From Rhodoferax aquaticus (GTDB lineage: Bacteria > Pseudomonadota > Gammaproteobacteria > Burkholderiales > Burkholderiaceae_C), in NCBI RefSeq assembly GCF_006974105.1, contig NZ_CP036282.1:1550001-1614000 (forward strand): a stretch of DNA of 64,000 bases. Reading direction: 5' to 3'. A program made the position numbers and the translations under genes. Below are positions 8,589 to 16,951 of the stretch, piece by piece (the first letter of the stretch is position 1; every line of letters starts with the position of its first letter). A model generated the notes under the pieces. That model saw only the letters and a program-made list of their open reading frames with translations. It was not told where the DNA came from and made no database searches.

Positions 8589-10013
8589 TTAGTACTTCAT
8601 AACGACCAAGCGCGTTTGGGTGAATTCCAGCATGCCGTGCTTGCCATCGTCGCCCCCTAGGCCAGACCGCTTCCAGCCTGCGTGATAGCCCTGATAGGGG
8701 TCTGCAGGCATGCGGTTGATGTACAGCTCTCCGCTCTCAATGCCATTGGCAACGTGCATGGCCTTGCGCAAATCAGACGTAAACAGCACGGAACTCAGGC
8801 CAAACTGGTGGTCATTGGCCCATTCCAGTGCTTGGTCCAAATGTGTATAGCGCAGCACAGGTAACACAGGGCCGAACAACTCTTCTTGCACAATTTCTGA
8901 GTGCTGCTCGCAATGGGTCAGCAGCGTAGGTGGGTAAAAGTAGCCCGGGCCTTCAGGTATCGTCCCTCCGCACAGCACGTGTGCACCGGCTGCGACAGCG
9001 CGTTGCACCATGGCGTGAATGTTGGCGCGTGCAGAAGCACTGACCAAGGGGCCCACAAAGCTTGCGTTGGTCGCTCGGTCTCCATGCGTCTTTGCCAGCA
9101 TGGCTGCATGTAGCTTTTGGACTATGGCATCGTGAATAGACGTATGGGCATAGACCCGTTCAGGCGCGGTGCACAACTGGCCGCAGTGGGTGAGTTTGGC
9201 GTTGACAATGGCAAGGGCTACCGCATCCAAGTCGGCATCTGGCTCCACGATCACCGGGGTCTTGCCCCCCAGTTCCAATGACACTTTGGCAATGTTCGCT
9301 CGTGAGTAGCCTATTACCTTTTGCCCGGCTTGCACGCTGCCGGTGAGCGTCATCATGGCCACCTTGGGGTGCATGCACATGCGCTGCGCGCTTGCATGGC
9401 TCATCACCATGATCTGAATCAAGTTGCCGGGGAAGCCGCTGTCTTGCACACAGCGCGCGATCTCTAGCGCAGAGGTCGGGGTATTGTTACTGGGGCGCAC
9501 CAATACGGCATTGCCCGTAATGAGTGCAGGCGCAATCTTGCGCAGCAAGGTGTACACCGGGTAGTTAAACGGAATCAAGCACGCAACCACCCCCATGGGC
9601 TCGCGGTACAGCAGCAAGTTTTCGTCAGGGCTGTCGCTGGGAATGATCTCGCCTTCTACCCGGCGCGCCCATTGCGCGTGAAAGCGCAGTATCTCGGCGG
9701 CATACATGGTTTCATTGGTCGCGTCTTCTAGGCTTTTTCCCGACTCAAGCGCTAGCGCTTGGCCTATCAAGCCTGCACGTTGCACCAGCAGTTGTGCAAG
9801 TGCCTCCATGTGGACGGCGCGCTGCGCAGACGGTGTCTTTTTCCAGCTGCGCTGTGCAGCATGCGCTTTGTCCACTGCCTCCAATACTTGTTGCTCACTG
9901 GCCTCTACCACGCTCGCACCAGGCTGGCCCGTTGCAGGGTTGGTGACGGAAAACCGATGGCCATGGGGCGTATCGACAAACGTTTGGCCTATGAAATTGA
10001 GGTAGTGGCTCAT
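8589..10013 (-). CDS. NAD(P)-dependent aldehyde dehydrogenase (AldA/lactaldehyde-dehydrogenase-like)
   Basis: Cytosolic aldehyde dehydrogenase of 474 aa, full length for the family. The nucleophile is Cys281 in GQLCTAPERV and the general base is Glu247 in SLELGGKTP. The cofactor-site segments PFNYPVY (about 148-154) and GSVQAGQKV are present. The C-terminal GYHAGWKRSGLGGDDGKHG resembles AldA-type lactaldehyde/glycolaldehyde dehydrogenases more than betaine-aldehyde dehydrogenases. Its ATG overlaps the stop of the upstream ProV-like gene by the ATGA arrangement, so translation is coupled to the transporter. It probably oxidises the aldehyde made by the GMC enzyme encoded two genes downstream. 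Confidence 0.9.
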   Translation of the reverse strand: MSHYLNFIGQTFVDTPHGHRFSVTNPATGQPGASVVEASEQQVLEAVDKAHAAQRSWKKTPSAQRAVHMEALAQLLVQRAGLIGQALALESGKSLEDATNETMYAAEILRFHAQWARRVEGEIIPSDSPDENLLLYREPMGVVACLIPFNYPVYTLLRKIAPALITGNAVLVRPSNNTPTSALEIARCVQDSGFPGNLIQIMVMSHASAQRMCMHPKVAMMTLTGSVQAGQKVIGYSRANIAKVSLELGGKTPVIVEPDADLDAVALAIVNAKLTHCGQLCTAPERVYAHTSIHDAIVQKLHAAMLAKTHGDRATNASFVGPLVSASARANIHAMVQRAVAAGAHVLCGGTIPEGPGYFYPPTLLTHCEQHSEIVQEELFGPVLPVLRYTHLDQALEWANDHQFGLSSVLFTSDLRKAMHVANGIESGELYINRMPADPYQGYHAGWKRSGLGGDDGKHGMLEFTQTRLVVMKY

Positions 10014-10861
10014 GCGTGTGCCACCTCTGCGCTCGGCTGGCTTACTTCGGTGTTGCCGCGCTTATCCACAAAACGGCGCACGTAGTCGTTAGCGGGGCGC
10101 TGCAATATGTCTTGCGGTGTGCCAACTTGTACCAGTTCGCCGTCACGCAAGATGGCAATACGTGCGCCAATGCGAATCGCTTCATCCAAGTCATGGGTCA
10201 CAAACACAATGGTTTTTTTGAGACTGCGTTGTAGCTCCAAGAGCAGGTCTTGCATGTCATGGCGGATCAAGGGGTCCAGCGCGGAAAACGCCTCGTCCAT
10301 CAGCAACACTTCTGCGTTTACGGTAAGTGCGCGCGCCAAGCCCACGCGCTGGCGCATACCGCCAGATAGTTCATCGGGGTATTTGTTGGCGTAGTCGGCC
10401 AGGCCGACCTTTTCTAACCACGGCATGGCTTGCGCTCGGGCCGCTTTTTTAGAGAGGCCGCTGACAAAAAGCCCGTAGGCCGCGTTATCAATCACATTCC
10501 AGTGGGGTAGCAGGCCAAAGCTTTGAAACACCATGCTGACCGTGGTTTGACGCAACTTGCGCAGTTCCGCATCGCCCATCTTCAGCACGTCTTTGCCGCG
10601 GATTTTTATGGCCCCTGCGGAGGGCTCTATCAGCCGGTTGATGTGCCGAATTAGTGTTGACTTTCCTGACCCAGACAGCCCCATCACAACAAAAATCTCA
10701 CCCTCTTCAATGTCGAGTGACACGTTCGTCAGGCCCACCGAGCAGCCGGTGGCCTCCAGCACTTTGCGTTTGTCGCAAGACTGCAAAACCATCTCCAAGC
10801 CTTGCTTGGCGTTTACGCCAAATACTTTGTAAACGTTTTGGATAGAAATCATCGCAGCCAT
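10010..10861 (-). CDS. proV: ABC transporter ATPase, glycine betaine/proline (ProV) type
   Basis: ATP-binding subunit of 283 aa for a quaternary-amine-type importer. Walker A is GLSGSGKST (about 58-66), the signature motif LSGGMRQ (about 163) and Walker B LLMDEAFSALD (about 183). The N-terminal extension before the ABC core, with the Lys/Glu-rich QGLEMVLQ segment, is typical of ProV/OpuAA proteins. The protein ends soon after the ATPase domain. The tandem CBS domains that carry osmotic sensing in E. coli ProV and OpuA are absent, which suits a nutrient uptake role rather than osmoregulation. It starts directly behind the permease gene. Confidence 0.9.
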   Translation of the reverse strand: MAAMISIQNVYKVFGVNAKQGLEMVLQSCDKRKVLEATGCSVGLTNVSLDIEEGEIFVVMGLSGSGKSTLIRHINRLIEPSAGAIKIRGKDVLKMGDAELRKLRQTTVSMVFQSFGLLPHWNVIDNAAYGLFVSGLSKKAARAQAMPWLEKVGLADYANKYPDELSGGMRQRVGLARALTVNAEVLLMDEAFSALDPLIRHDMQDLLLELQRSLKKTIVFVTHDLDEAIRIGARIAILRDGELVQVGTPQDILQRPANDYVRRFVDKRGNTEVSQPSAEVAHA

Positions 10862-10863
10862 GC

Positions 10864-11739
10864 TTAGCCGCCTTTCTTGGACAACGCAGCGCGCTGGCGC
10901 GCTGTCAAACCATATGACTGGGAAATACGGTCAATCACAATGGCCAAAATCACCACGGCTACACCGGCATGGGCGCCCTTGCCAAAGTCCAAGTTGGTCA
11001 GACCGTGCAAGATGTCTTCACCTAGCCCACGCGCACCAATCATGGAGGCGACCACGACCATGGCCAAAGCCATCATGGTGGTTTGGTTAATGCCCGCCAT
11101 GATGGAGGGCCGGGCCAGTGGTAGCTGTACCCACAGCAAGATTTGCCAGGTGCTAGCACCAAACGAAGTCGCGGCTTCGCGCACCTCTGCATCCACTTGG
11201 CGTATGCCAAGCTCCGTTAAACGAATGAGTGGTGGCAAAGAGTAGATCAAAGTGGCGATCACGGCAGGCACTTTGCCGATCGAAAACAACATCACTGCTG
11301 GCAACATGTAGACAAACATGGGGAAGGTTTGCATCACGTCAAGCACAGGCGTGAGCACGCGTGACAACCAGCGATGCCGTGCCATCAAGATGCCAATAGG
11401 TAGCCCAGCAATCAAGCACAAAATAATCGACACCAGCATGATGGCCAGGGTCTGCATGGTCTTTTCCCAAAGGCCCAAGCAGCCGATGAAGTAGAGCGAT
11501 GCAACAAAGGCGACCGTAAGCCCCACGCGGCGTAGGCCAAACCAGGCCACGACACCAATAAATGCCAACACCGCTACAGGCGGCGCAGCAATCAAGAATT
11601 TTTCAATGGGCACTAAGAGTGTCTGCAGCAGAAAAGCAGAAACTTCGTGCAAAAAGTCGCCGTAATTCACCACGATGGATTCAATCCACGCGTTGAGTGC
11701 ATCGGCAAACGAGATTTTCAGAAATACAGAGGTATCCAT
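10864..11739 (-). CDS. proW: ABC transporter permease, glycine betaine/proline (ProW) type
   Basis: Inner-membrane permease of 291 aa. At least six hydrophobic segments are visible, with the BPD-transport coupling region EAATSFGASTWQILLWVQLP at about 190-209, where the ATPase docks. MDTSVFLKIS at 11739 is taken as the start because the upstream 29 codons are Arg/Ala-rich, unlike the family. It follows the substrate-binding protein gene after 124 bp and precedes the ATPase gene by 2 bp. The subunit order X-W-V matches one complete importer. Substrate class is inferred from family only. Confidence 0.9.
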   Translation of the reverse strand: MDTSVFLKISFADALNAWIESIVVNYGDFLHEVSAFLLQTLLVPIEKFLIAAPPVAVLAFIGVVAWFGLRRVGLTVAFVASLYFIGCLGLWEKTMQTLAIMLVSIILCLIAGLPIGILMARHRWLSRVLTPVLDVMQTFPMFVYMLPAVMLFSIGKVPAVIATLIYSLPPLIRLTELGIRQVDAEVREAATSFGASTWQILLWVQLPLARPSIMAGINQTTMMALAMVVVASMIGARGLGEDILHGLTNLDFGKGAHAGVAVVILAIVIDRISQSYGLTARQRAALSKKGG

Positions 11740-11863
11740 GGGGCCTGTCTCATTGGGTGGTTGCTGGCGCAATGTAGCAGCCAAGCTCCGCGCTAGGCGC
11801 GCACCACGGGCGTGGGCCAAAGCCACACACCACCGTTGCTGCGCGCCTAGGGCTTAGGGCGCT

Positions 11864-12895
11864 TTACTTGGCCTTGGCCTCAATTTGAGCCACCATAGAT
11901 GCTGGCACCCATGTGCTCCAAATGGCCTTGTTATTGGCTACAAACTTCTTGGCCATATCGGCGGCTGGGGTCTTCTTTTCGCCCATTTCGGCAATGATGG
12001 GGTTGAGCTGGTCGCCAGACATTTGCAGGGCCGACAAGAATTTGATGACCTCTGGTGCATCCTTCTTGAACGGAGTGGATACGCCCACGCTCAGGTTGGT
12101 AGAGGGCGTGGCTGAACCGCAGGCCTCATCGGTGGTGGAGCCGAAGATGGTTTTCCAGCACGCTTCGTTAAACGCGGGCTCTTGCAGTTGCACAAACTTG
12201 TACTTACCCATCAGCCCAGCGGGCGACCAGTAGTAAAACAGGATAGGGCGACCACGTTCGACGGCCGAGGCGATAGTTGCGTCCAGCGCGCCGCCGGTGC
12301 CAGGTTTGAAGTTAGTGTAAGTGGCGTTGAGCTTGTAGGCCTTCATCTTCTGGTTGTTGTTCTTTTCGCAGTCCCAGCCTGTGGGGCAGTTCAAGAAGCG
12401 GCCTTTGGACGGGTCTTCATCGTCTTTAAACAAGTCTTTGTACTTGGGCAAGTCGGCCACAGACTTCAGGTCGGGTGCTACTGCCTTGATGTTGCGCTTG
12501 GCGTCACCTTTGACCACATACTCGGGCACATACCAGCCCTCAACCGTTCCGTCTTTCAGCAGGCTGCCCACCAAGTCCACCTTGCCTGCTTCTTTGCCTT
12601 TGCGAATGATGTCGGTGCGGCCGCCCCATTGCTCCATCCATACTTGCAAGTCGTTGGATACCAAGGCAGTTTCGGTAACCGCCGTGCTGCCGGGCACAAT
12701 TTCGGTTTTGCAACCAAAGCCGTTTTCTACAAAGAAGCGCGCCAGTTCGGTATAGAACTGGCCACTTTCCCAGGTGATGCCCGCAAATTTGACGGGCTTG
12801 TCTGCCGCACACCAAGCGGGTTTGGTTTGGGCAAGTGCAGGCAGTGTGAAAGCCGCAGCTGCCAGCGCGAGGGTAGAAATCAATGGGGTACGCAT
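11864..12895 (-). CDS. proX: ABC transporter substrate-binding protein, glycine betaine (ProX) type
   Basis: Periplasmic binding protein of 343 aa. It has a Sec signal peptide (about 1-22, ending LPALAQ) with no lipobox Cys, so it is soluble. The fold class is that of ProX/OpuAC. Aromatic residues in WESGQFY (near 42), WMEQWGG (near 87) and YYWSPAG (near 221) are candidates for the cation-pi cage that holds quaternary amines in characterised homologues, but I cannot assign them without a structure. The ribosome site TAGGAGA precedes the ATG. It is the first transporter gene, 83 bp behind the aldo/keto reductase. Betaine, choline, carnitine or dimethylsulfoniopropionate are all possible ligands. 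Confidence 0.9.
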   Translation of the reverse strand: MRTPLISTLALAAAAFTLPALAQTKPAWCAADKPVKFAGITWESGQFYTELARFFVENGFGCKTEIVPGSTAVTETALVSNDLQVWMEQWGGRTDIIRKGKEAGKVDLVGSLLKDGTVEGWYVPEYVVKGDAKRNIKAVAPDLKSVADLPKYKDLFKDDEDPSKGRFLNCPTGWDCEKNNNQKMKAYKLNATYTNFKPGTGGALDATIASAVERGRPILFYYWSPAGLMGKYKFVQLQEPAFNEACWKTIFGSTTDEACGSATPSTNLSVGVSTPFKKDAPEVIKFLSALQMSGDQLNPIIAEMGEKKTPAADMAKKFVANNKAIWSTWVPASMVAQIEAKAK

Positions 12896-12978
12896 GTTGT
12901 TGTCTCCTAGGGTTATATGGAATCAAGGGCTCTTATGTTCGGCTCGCCGCATGCCCATAGCGGCGAGCTTTTCAGAAG

Positions 12979-13968
12979 TTAGCGCGCGCTGCGGGGGATG
13001 CGCGCCACGTTGTAGTCATTGATCACGTCACAGGGTGTGTACCAGCGGTCTATTTCGGCCAGCTCTTCAGGTGTGAGCTTAATGTCTAGCGCAGCGATGT
13101 TTTGGTCTAGCTGGCTAGTGGTTTCCACTCCAATCAAGGTGGACGTTACGCCCGGCCTGCTGTTCACCCACGCCAGAGCCACTTGGGACGACAGCACGCC
13201 GCGCGCCTGTGCCACCTTGGCCACTGCCTTGGCTATGTCTAGGCTAGTTGGGTCGTTGTACTGCAGTGTGGTGAACTGGTCCGTGGTGTTGCGCAGCGAG
13301 TCAGCATTGCCGCTCAGTAAGCCGCGTGCCAAGGGGGAGAACGGAGTTACAGCAATGCCCTCATGTTGGCAATAGGGAATCATTTCGCGCTCTTCTTCAC
13401 GGTAGGCTGCATTGAGCTGGCATTGCATGGAAACAAAGGGCGTCCAGCCATTGAGCTTGGCGAGGTAATTCATCTTCACGAATTGCCAAGCGTACATGGT
13501 GGATGCACCGATGTAACGCACTTTGCCAGCGCGCACCACGTCGTTCAGCGCCTGCATGGTTTCTTCCATCGGGGTGGATGGGTCAAAACCATGCACCACA
13601 AACAGATCCAAGTAGTCCGTGCCGATGCGGCGCAAGGAGGCATCCACCGCATGCATGATGTGCTTGCGTGACAAACCTTGGTCGTTCACGTCATCACTCA
13701 TGGCGTACAGGCACTTGGAGGCTAGGACCAACTTGTGCCGTGGCACTTGGCGTATGGCGCGCCCCACCACCTCTTCAGACACGCCGATTGAGTAGAAGTC
13801 GGCCAAGTCAATGAAGTTAATGCCGCGCGCAATGGCCGCCTGAATTACCGGGGTAGATGCCGTTTCATCGAGTACCCATTTGCGCCACTGGGGCGTACCA
13901 AAGCCCATGGTGCCCAAACACAGGCGCGACACCTTCATGCCCGTGTTGCCGAGGTTGACGTATTCCAT
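12979..13968 (-). CDS. Aldo/keto reductase
   Basis: NADPH-type oxidoreductase of 329 aa with a complete (beta/alpha)8 aldo-keto-reductase pattern. The N-terminus MEYVNLGNTGMKVSRLCLGT is typical. The catalytic tetrad is visible as Asp (FIDLADFYS) and Tyr in the same segment (about 52-59), Lys (LVLASKCLY, about 84) and His (LFVVHGFDP, about 125). The C-terminal cofactor segment STLIGVETTSQL is near 276-287. A GAGGAAG ribosome site precedes ATG 13968, 10 bp after the stop of the Fae homologue, so both are on one mRNA. It resembles the YajO/Tas group; the carbonyl substrate is not deducible. Confidence 0.9.
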   Translation of the reverse strand: MEYVNLGNTGMKVSRLCLGTMGFGTPQWRKWVLDETASTPVIQAAIARGINFIDLADFYSIGVSEEVVGRAIRQVPRHKLVLASKCLYAMSDDVNDQGLSRKHIMHAVDASLRRIGTDYLDLFVVHGFDPSTPMEETMQALNDVVRAGKVRYIGASTMYAWQFVKMNYLAKLNGWTPFVSMQCQLNAAYREEEREMIPYCQHEGIAVTPFSPLARGLLSGNADSLRNTTDQFTTLQYNDPTSLDIAKAVAKVAQARGVLSSQVALAWVNSRPGVTSTLIGVETTSQLDQNIAALDIKLTPEELAEIDRWYTPCDVINDYNVARIPRSAR

Positions 13969-13978
13969 ATCGACTTCC

Positions 13979-14476
13979 TCAGGCCTTAGGGGTGTAAAAC
14001 GGGTTCTTCACATCGAGTGCTGCCTTGCGCACTACGTCGAGCGTGGGCTCTTGGCGCATGGCGGCAGTCACGGCACCTTTTGCTGCGGCGTAGTTGTTGG
14101 CGAACACTTCGTCGGCGTCGTGGGCGGACCAATTCACCCATACCGCAGCAATCACGCACCAGTCATTTTCCGCCTCGACTGGCAAGATGCCTTCTAGCAA
14201 ACACTCTTGCACGCCTTTGGCCACACCCGCTTGGGCAGGGCCCCAGGTCATGTTTTCGTGCTGCTCGCCGCGCAGGTCGGCTTTGTTGATGAACGCTGTC
14301 ATGGGCTTGACGGGCACACCCGGCTGCAGCACCACCATGTAAGGCAGGTGCCCCTTGGTCGGGGACGAGAGTGCTCCCGCCCAGGCCGAACCCACGGGGC
14401 CGGTACGAGGCCCCACCATCACGTTGATGTGGGCTGCATTGGGGCCGCTGCCAATAAATGATTCACCGATGTACAT
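13979..14476 (-). CDS. Formaldehyde-activating enzyme (Fae) homologue
   Basis: Protein of 165 aa that aligns along its whole length with Fae, which in methylotrophs and methanogens condenses formaldehyde with tetrahydromethanopterin. It shares the start YIGESFIGSGPNAAHINV (His16 at the conserved active-site histidine), KPMT at 57-60, INKADL at 63-68, and WGPAQAGVAKGVQ at 78-90. Asn18 stands where the methylotroph protein, as I recall it, has Asp. ATG 14476 is preferred over the upstream open frame because AAGGAGA sits 10 bp ahead and the conserved region begins there. It is the first gene of the operon. No methanopterin-pathway gene is in the window, so the role may be formaldehyde capture or a different condensation. 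Confidence 0.82.
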   Translation of the reverse strand: MYIGESFIGSGPNAAHINVMVGPRTGPVGSAWAGALSSPTKGHLPYMVVLQPGVPVKPMTAFINKADLRGEQHENMTWGPAQAGVAKGVQECLLEGILPVEAENDWCVIAAVWVNWSAHDADEVFANNYAAAKGAVTAAMRQEPTLDVVRKAALDVKNPFYTPKA

Positions 14477-14735
14477 GGTTTGCCTGTCTCCTTGCGGGTT
14501 TGAAATGTTGGTTTTGCGATTACTGGCTGCATTGTGCGAAGCCATGCACCTATGTCGCAAACGATTAATGTGGCGCGCACGCATGACAAAAACTCATACC
14601 TTGGGTGTTAACCCTTGGGCTATGCGAATGGCTCATGCACCTGCATCAAAAAAGTCGTTTGTGGTGCCTGGCGTGGCGTCCTACATTGCGCGCTTTACCT
14701 CATGCGCTTAGCACCTGCTTGCACCTTCATTTCCT
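14477..14735. promoter_or_regulatory. Divergent promoter region of the Fae-operon and gabD-like gene
   Basis: These 259 bp separate the starts of two divergent transcription units and must hold both promoters. Visible features are an AAGGAGA ribosome site for the Fae homologue, paired TAATCG-type motifs on the minus strand, and two CCTTGGG direct repeats around GTTAAC near 14600-14620. The latter could be a regulator site. I cannot assign a convincing -35/-10 pair in either direction. Confidence 0.45.
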
Positions 14736-16232
14736 ATGCCAACCACGACCACACCAGCCTTTATCGCCCTGCAATCACGCTTGCAATTCCCCCAGCTTTT
14801 ACAAACCGAGAGTTATATCCAAGGGCACTGGACCTCTAGCGATGCGCGCTATGCGGTCACCAACCCTGCCAGTGGCGAGGTGCTCGCCCAAGTGGCCAAG
14901 TCAGGCGCGCCGCAAGCGCTCGATGCCGTTGACGCCGCCGCCACGGCCTTGGTGCAATGGCGCAGCACTACAGGCAAAGAGCGCGCAGGTGTTCTGCGCC
15001 GTTGGGCGGATTTGATGCTGCACCACCAAGATGACTTGGCCTTGATCTTGTGCACCGAGCAAGGCAAACCCTTGGCGGAGGCGCGTGGTGAGGTGGCTTA
15101 TGCCGCTAGCTTTTTGGAGTGGTTTGGCGAAGAGGCCAAACGTGCCAATGGCGATGTCATTCCGTCGCACAAGGCGGACGCACGTGTCTTGGTGCTCAAG
15201 CAGCCGGTGGGCGTGGTAGCGGCCATTACGCCTTGGAATTTTCCTCTGGCCATGGTGACCCGCAAGGTTGGACCGGCGCTCGCAGCAGGCTGTACGGTGG
15301 TGCTCAAGCCTTCTGAAGAAACACCGCTGAGCGCCCACGCGCTGGCCGTGTTAGGTGAGTTGGCGGGCGTGCCAGCAGGTGTGCTCAATGTGGTGAGTGG
15401 CGACGCCCAAGCCATTGGCGAGGCGTGGATGCAAAGCCCGGTTGTGCGCAAACTCTCGTTCACGGGCTCTACCCGCATTGGCAAGTTGCTCATGGGGCAG
15501 GCTGCGCATACCTTGAAAAAGGTCTCGTTGGAGTTGGGTGGCAATGCCCCGTTTATCGTGTTTGACGACGCCGACATTGACGCTGCGGTGGACGGTGCTA
15601 TGGCTTCCAAGTTTCGCAATACCGGCCAAACCTGTGTGTGCGTGAACCGCTTTTTGGTGCAAGACGCCGTGTTTGAAGCCTTTACACAAAAACTGGCGCA
15701 GCGCGTGCGAGCACTGAAAGTAGCACCTGCCACCGAGGTAGGTGCTGAGCAGGGCCCGCTCATCAACACCGCTGCTTTGGCTAAGGTTGAGCGCCATGTG
15801 GCAGATGCTGTGGCGCAAGGCGCCCAAGTGTTGTGCGGCGGCCAGCGCCATGCCTTAGGCGGCACGTTTTATGCGCCTACCGTCATCACCGGCGCTACTA
15901 CGGACATGCAAATGGCGCAAGAAGAAACCTTTGGGCCCGTAGCGGCCTGCTACCGCTTCACCACGGAGGCGCAGGCCATTGCACTGGCCAATGACACGCC
16001 GTTTGGTTTGTCCGCCTATTTCTACAGCCGCGACCTGGCCCGTGTGTGGGCGGTGGCGGAACAACTGGAGTGCGGCATCGTGGGTGTGAATGAGGGCATC
16101 ATCAGTACCGAAATAGCCCCCTTTGGCGGTGTCAAAGAGTCAGGCCAAGGGCGCGAAGGCTCGCAGTATGGGATCGATGACTATATGGAGCTGAAGTACG
16201 TGCTGATGGGCGGCTTGCGCAAGCGCGCCTAA
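14736..16232 (+). CDS. gabD: Succinate-semialdehyde dehydrogenase (GabD-type)
   Basis: Aldehyde dehydrogenase of 498 aa, close to GabD-type enzymes that oxidise succinic semialdehyde to succinate with NADP. The nucleophile Cys (about 298) lies in the typical GQTCVCVNR box and the general base Glu (about 267) in SLELGGNAP. TPWNFPLAMVTRKVGPALAAG is the conserved cofactor-binding segment. It is transcribed away from the Fae operon and shares its intergenic region, so co-regulation is plausible: it could finish oxidation of a C4 product. No good Shine-Dalgarno sequence precedes ATG 14736. A strong hairpin follows the stop. Confidence 0.88.
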   Translation: MPTTTTPAFIALQSRLQFPQLLQTESYIQGHWTSSDARYAVTNPASGEVLAQVAKSGAPQALDAVDAAATALVQWRSTTGKERAGVLRRWADLMLHHQDDLALILCTEQGKPLAEARGEVAYAASFLEWFGEEAKRANGDVIPSHKADARVLVLKQPVGVVAAITPWNFPLAMVTRKVGPALAAGCTVVLKPSEETPLSAHALAVLGELAGVPAGVLNVVSGDAQAIGEAWMQSPVVRKLSFTGSTRIGKLLMGQAAHTLKKVSLELGGNAPFIVFDDADIDAAVDGAMASKFRNTGQTCVCVNRFLVQDAVFEAFTQKLAQRVRALKVAPATEVGAEQGPLINTAALAKVERHVADAVAQGAQVLCGGQRHALGGTFYAPTVITGATTDMQMAQEETFGPVAACYRFTTEAQAIALANDTPFGLSAYFYSRDLARVWAVAEQLECGIVGVNEGIISTEIAPFGGVKESGQGREGSQYGIDDYMELKYVLMGGLRKRA

Positions 16233-16237
16233 GGGGC

Positions 16238-16267
16238 AAACGGCGCGCACATGTGGGCGCGCCGTTT
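16238..16267. terminator. Bidirectional hairpin between gabD and ridA
   Basis: The arms AAACGGCGCGC and GCGCGCCGTTT form a perfect 11-bp stem around an 8-nt loop between two convergent genes. A's on one side and T's on the other are too few for a classic U tract, but position and strength suit termination in both directions. Confidence 0.65.
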
Positions 16268-16280
16268 CAGAGGGTGCGTC

Positions 16281-16736
16281 TTAAACGACTTCCGCCACCA
16301 AGTCGATTTCCACGCACGCGCCCAAAGGCAGCTGCGCGACGCCGTAGGCCGCGCGGGCGTGTGCACCTTTTTCGCCAAACACGGCAGCAAACAAATCGCT
16401 GCAGCCGTTGGTGACCAGGTGGTGCTCGGTGTAGCTGCCTGTGGAGTTCACCAAAGAGGTGAGCTTGATGATGCGTTTGATGCGGTTCAAGTCGCCCACA
16501 GCGGCGTGCAAAGTGCCCATCAAATCAATAGCCACAGCACGCGCGGCTTGTTGGCCTTCAGCGGTTTCTGTGGTGTTGCCCAATTGGCCTACCCAAGCTT
16601 TGCCATCTTTCTTGGCAATGTGGCCGCTCAAAAACACCAAGTTGCCGCTTTGCACAAAGGGCACGTAGGCAGCAACCGGTGCGGCCACGGGGGGCAGGGT
16701 GATGTTGAGTTCAGCCAGTTTGTCGTAAATGCTCAT
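16281..16736 (-). CDS. RidA/YjgF/UK114-family protein
   Basis: Protein of 151 aa of the RidA family, whose core members hydrolyse reactive enamine/imine intermediates to keto acids and ammonia. It has FVQSGNLVFLSGHIAKKDGK near the N-terminus and the C-terminal ARAAYGVAQLPLGACVEIDLVAEV, where family members carry the substrate-binding Arg and the final Glu. It looks like the longer subgroup with the N-terminal extension (ITLPPVAAPVAAY). ATG 16736 follows AAGGA; the 48 upstream codons are not family-like. It lies on the same strand as, and downstream of, the ureidoglycolate-lyase-like gene. Confidence 0.9.
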   Translation of the reverse strand: MSIYDKLAELNITLPPVAAPVAAYVPFVQSGNLVFLSGHIAKKDGKAWVGQLGNTTETAEGQQAARAVAIDLMGTLHAAVGDLNRIKRIIKLTSLVNSTGSYTEHHLVTNGCSDLFAAVFGEKGAHARAAYGVAQLPLGACVEIDLVAEVV

Positions 16737-16770
16737 GGTGTGTGTCCTTGTGTGATGGTTTTTAGAGGTA

Positions 16771-16830
16771 AATATGCCATTTGCGCCCATGGGTATTGCG
16801 CAACCAGCTACCAAATGCATAGCAAATGGC
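16771..16830 (-). repeat. Dispersed GCTAT...ATAGC intergenic repeat, copy A
   Basis: Imperfect element with the blocks GCCATTTGCGCCCATGGGTAT and AGCTACCAAATGCATAGC in the order seen in five other intergenic copies in this window (near 21484, 22531, 30178, 36764, 40407). It lies between the RidA and ureidoglycolate-lyase-like genes. Confidence 0.65.
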
Positions 16831-16951
16831 GTGAGTTGCAGAGCAGTTGAAGTCAGAGTTGCTCTGCCACGCCACGCCATGCTGTGCGGCTGGTGCAGCC
16901 GTGCATGGGCTGCATTCTCGCCGATCTGGCGGTGTAGGCAGGTCTGTGCGT

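Noticed and set aside
5658..10013. Reading the GMC and aldehyde dehydrogenase genes as betA and betB (choline to betaine)
   Set aside because: The dehydrogenase looks closer to AldA-type enzymes, the two genes are separated by an enolase-superfamily gene, and no betI or betT is present. Names were withheld.
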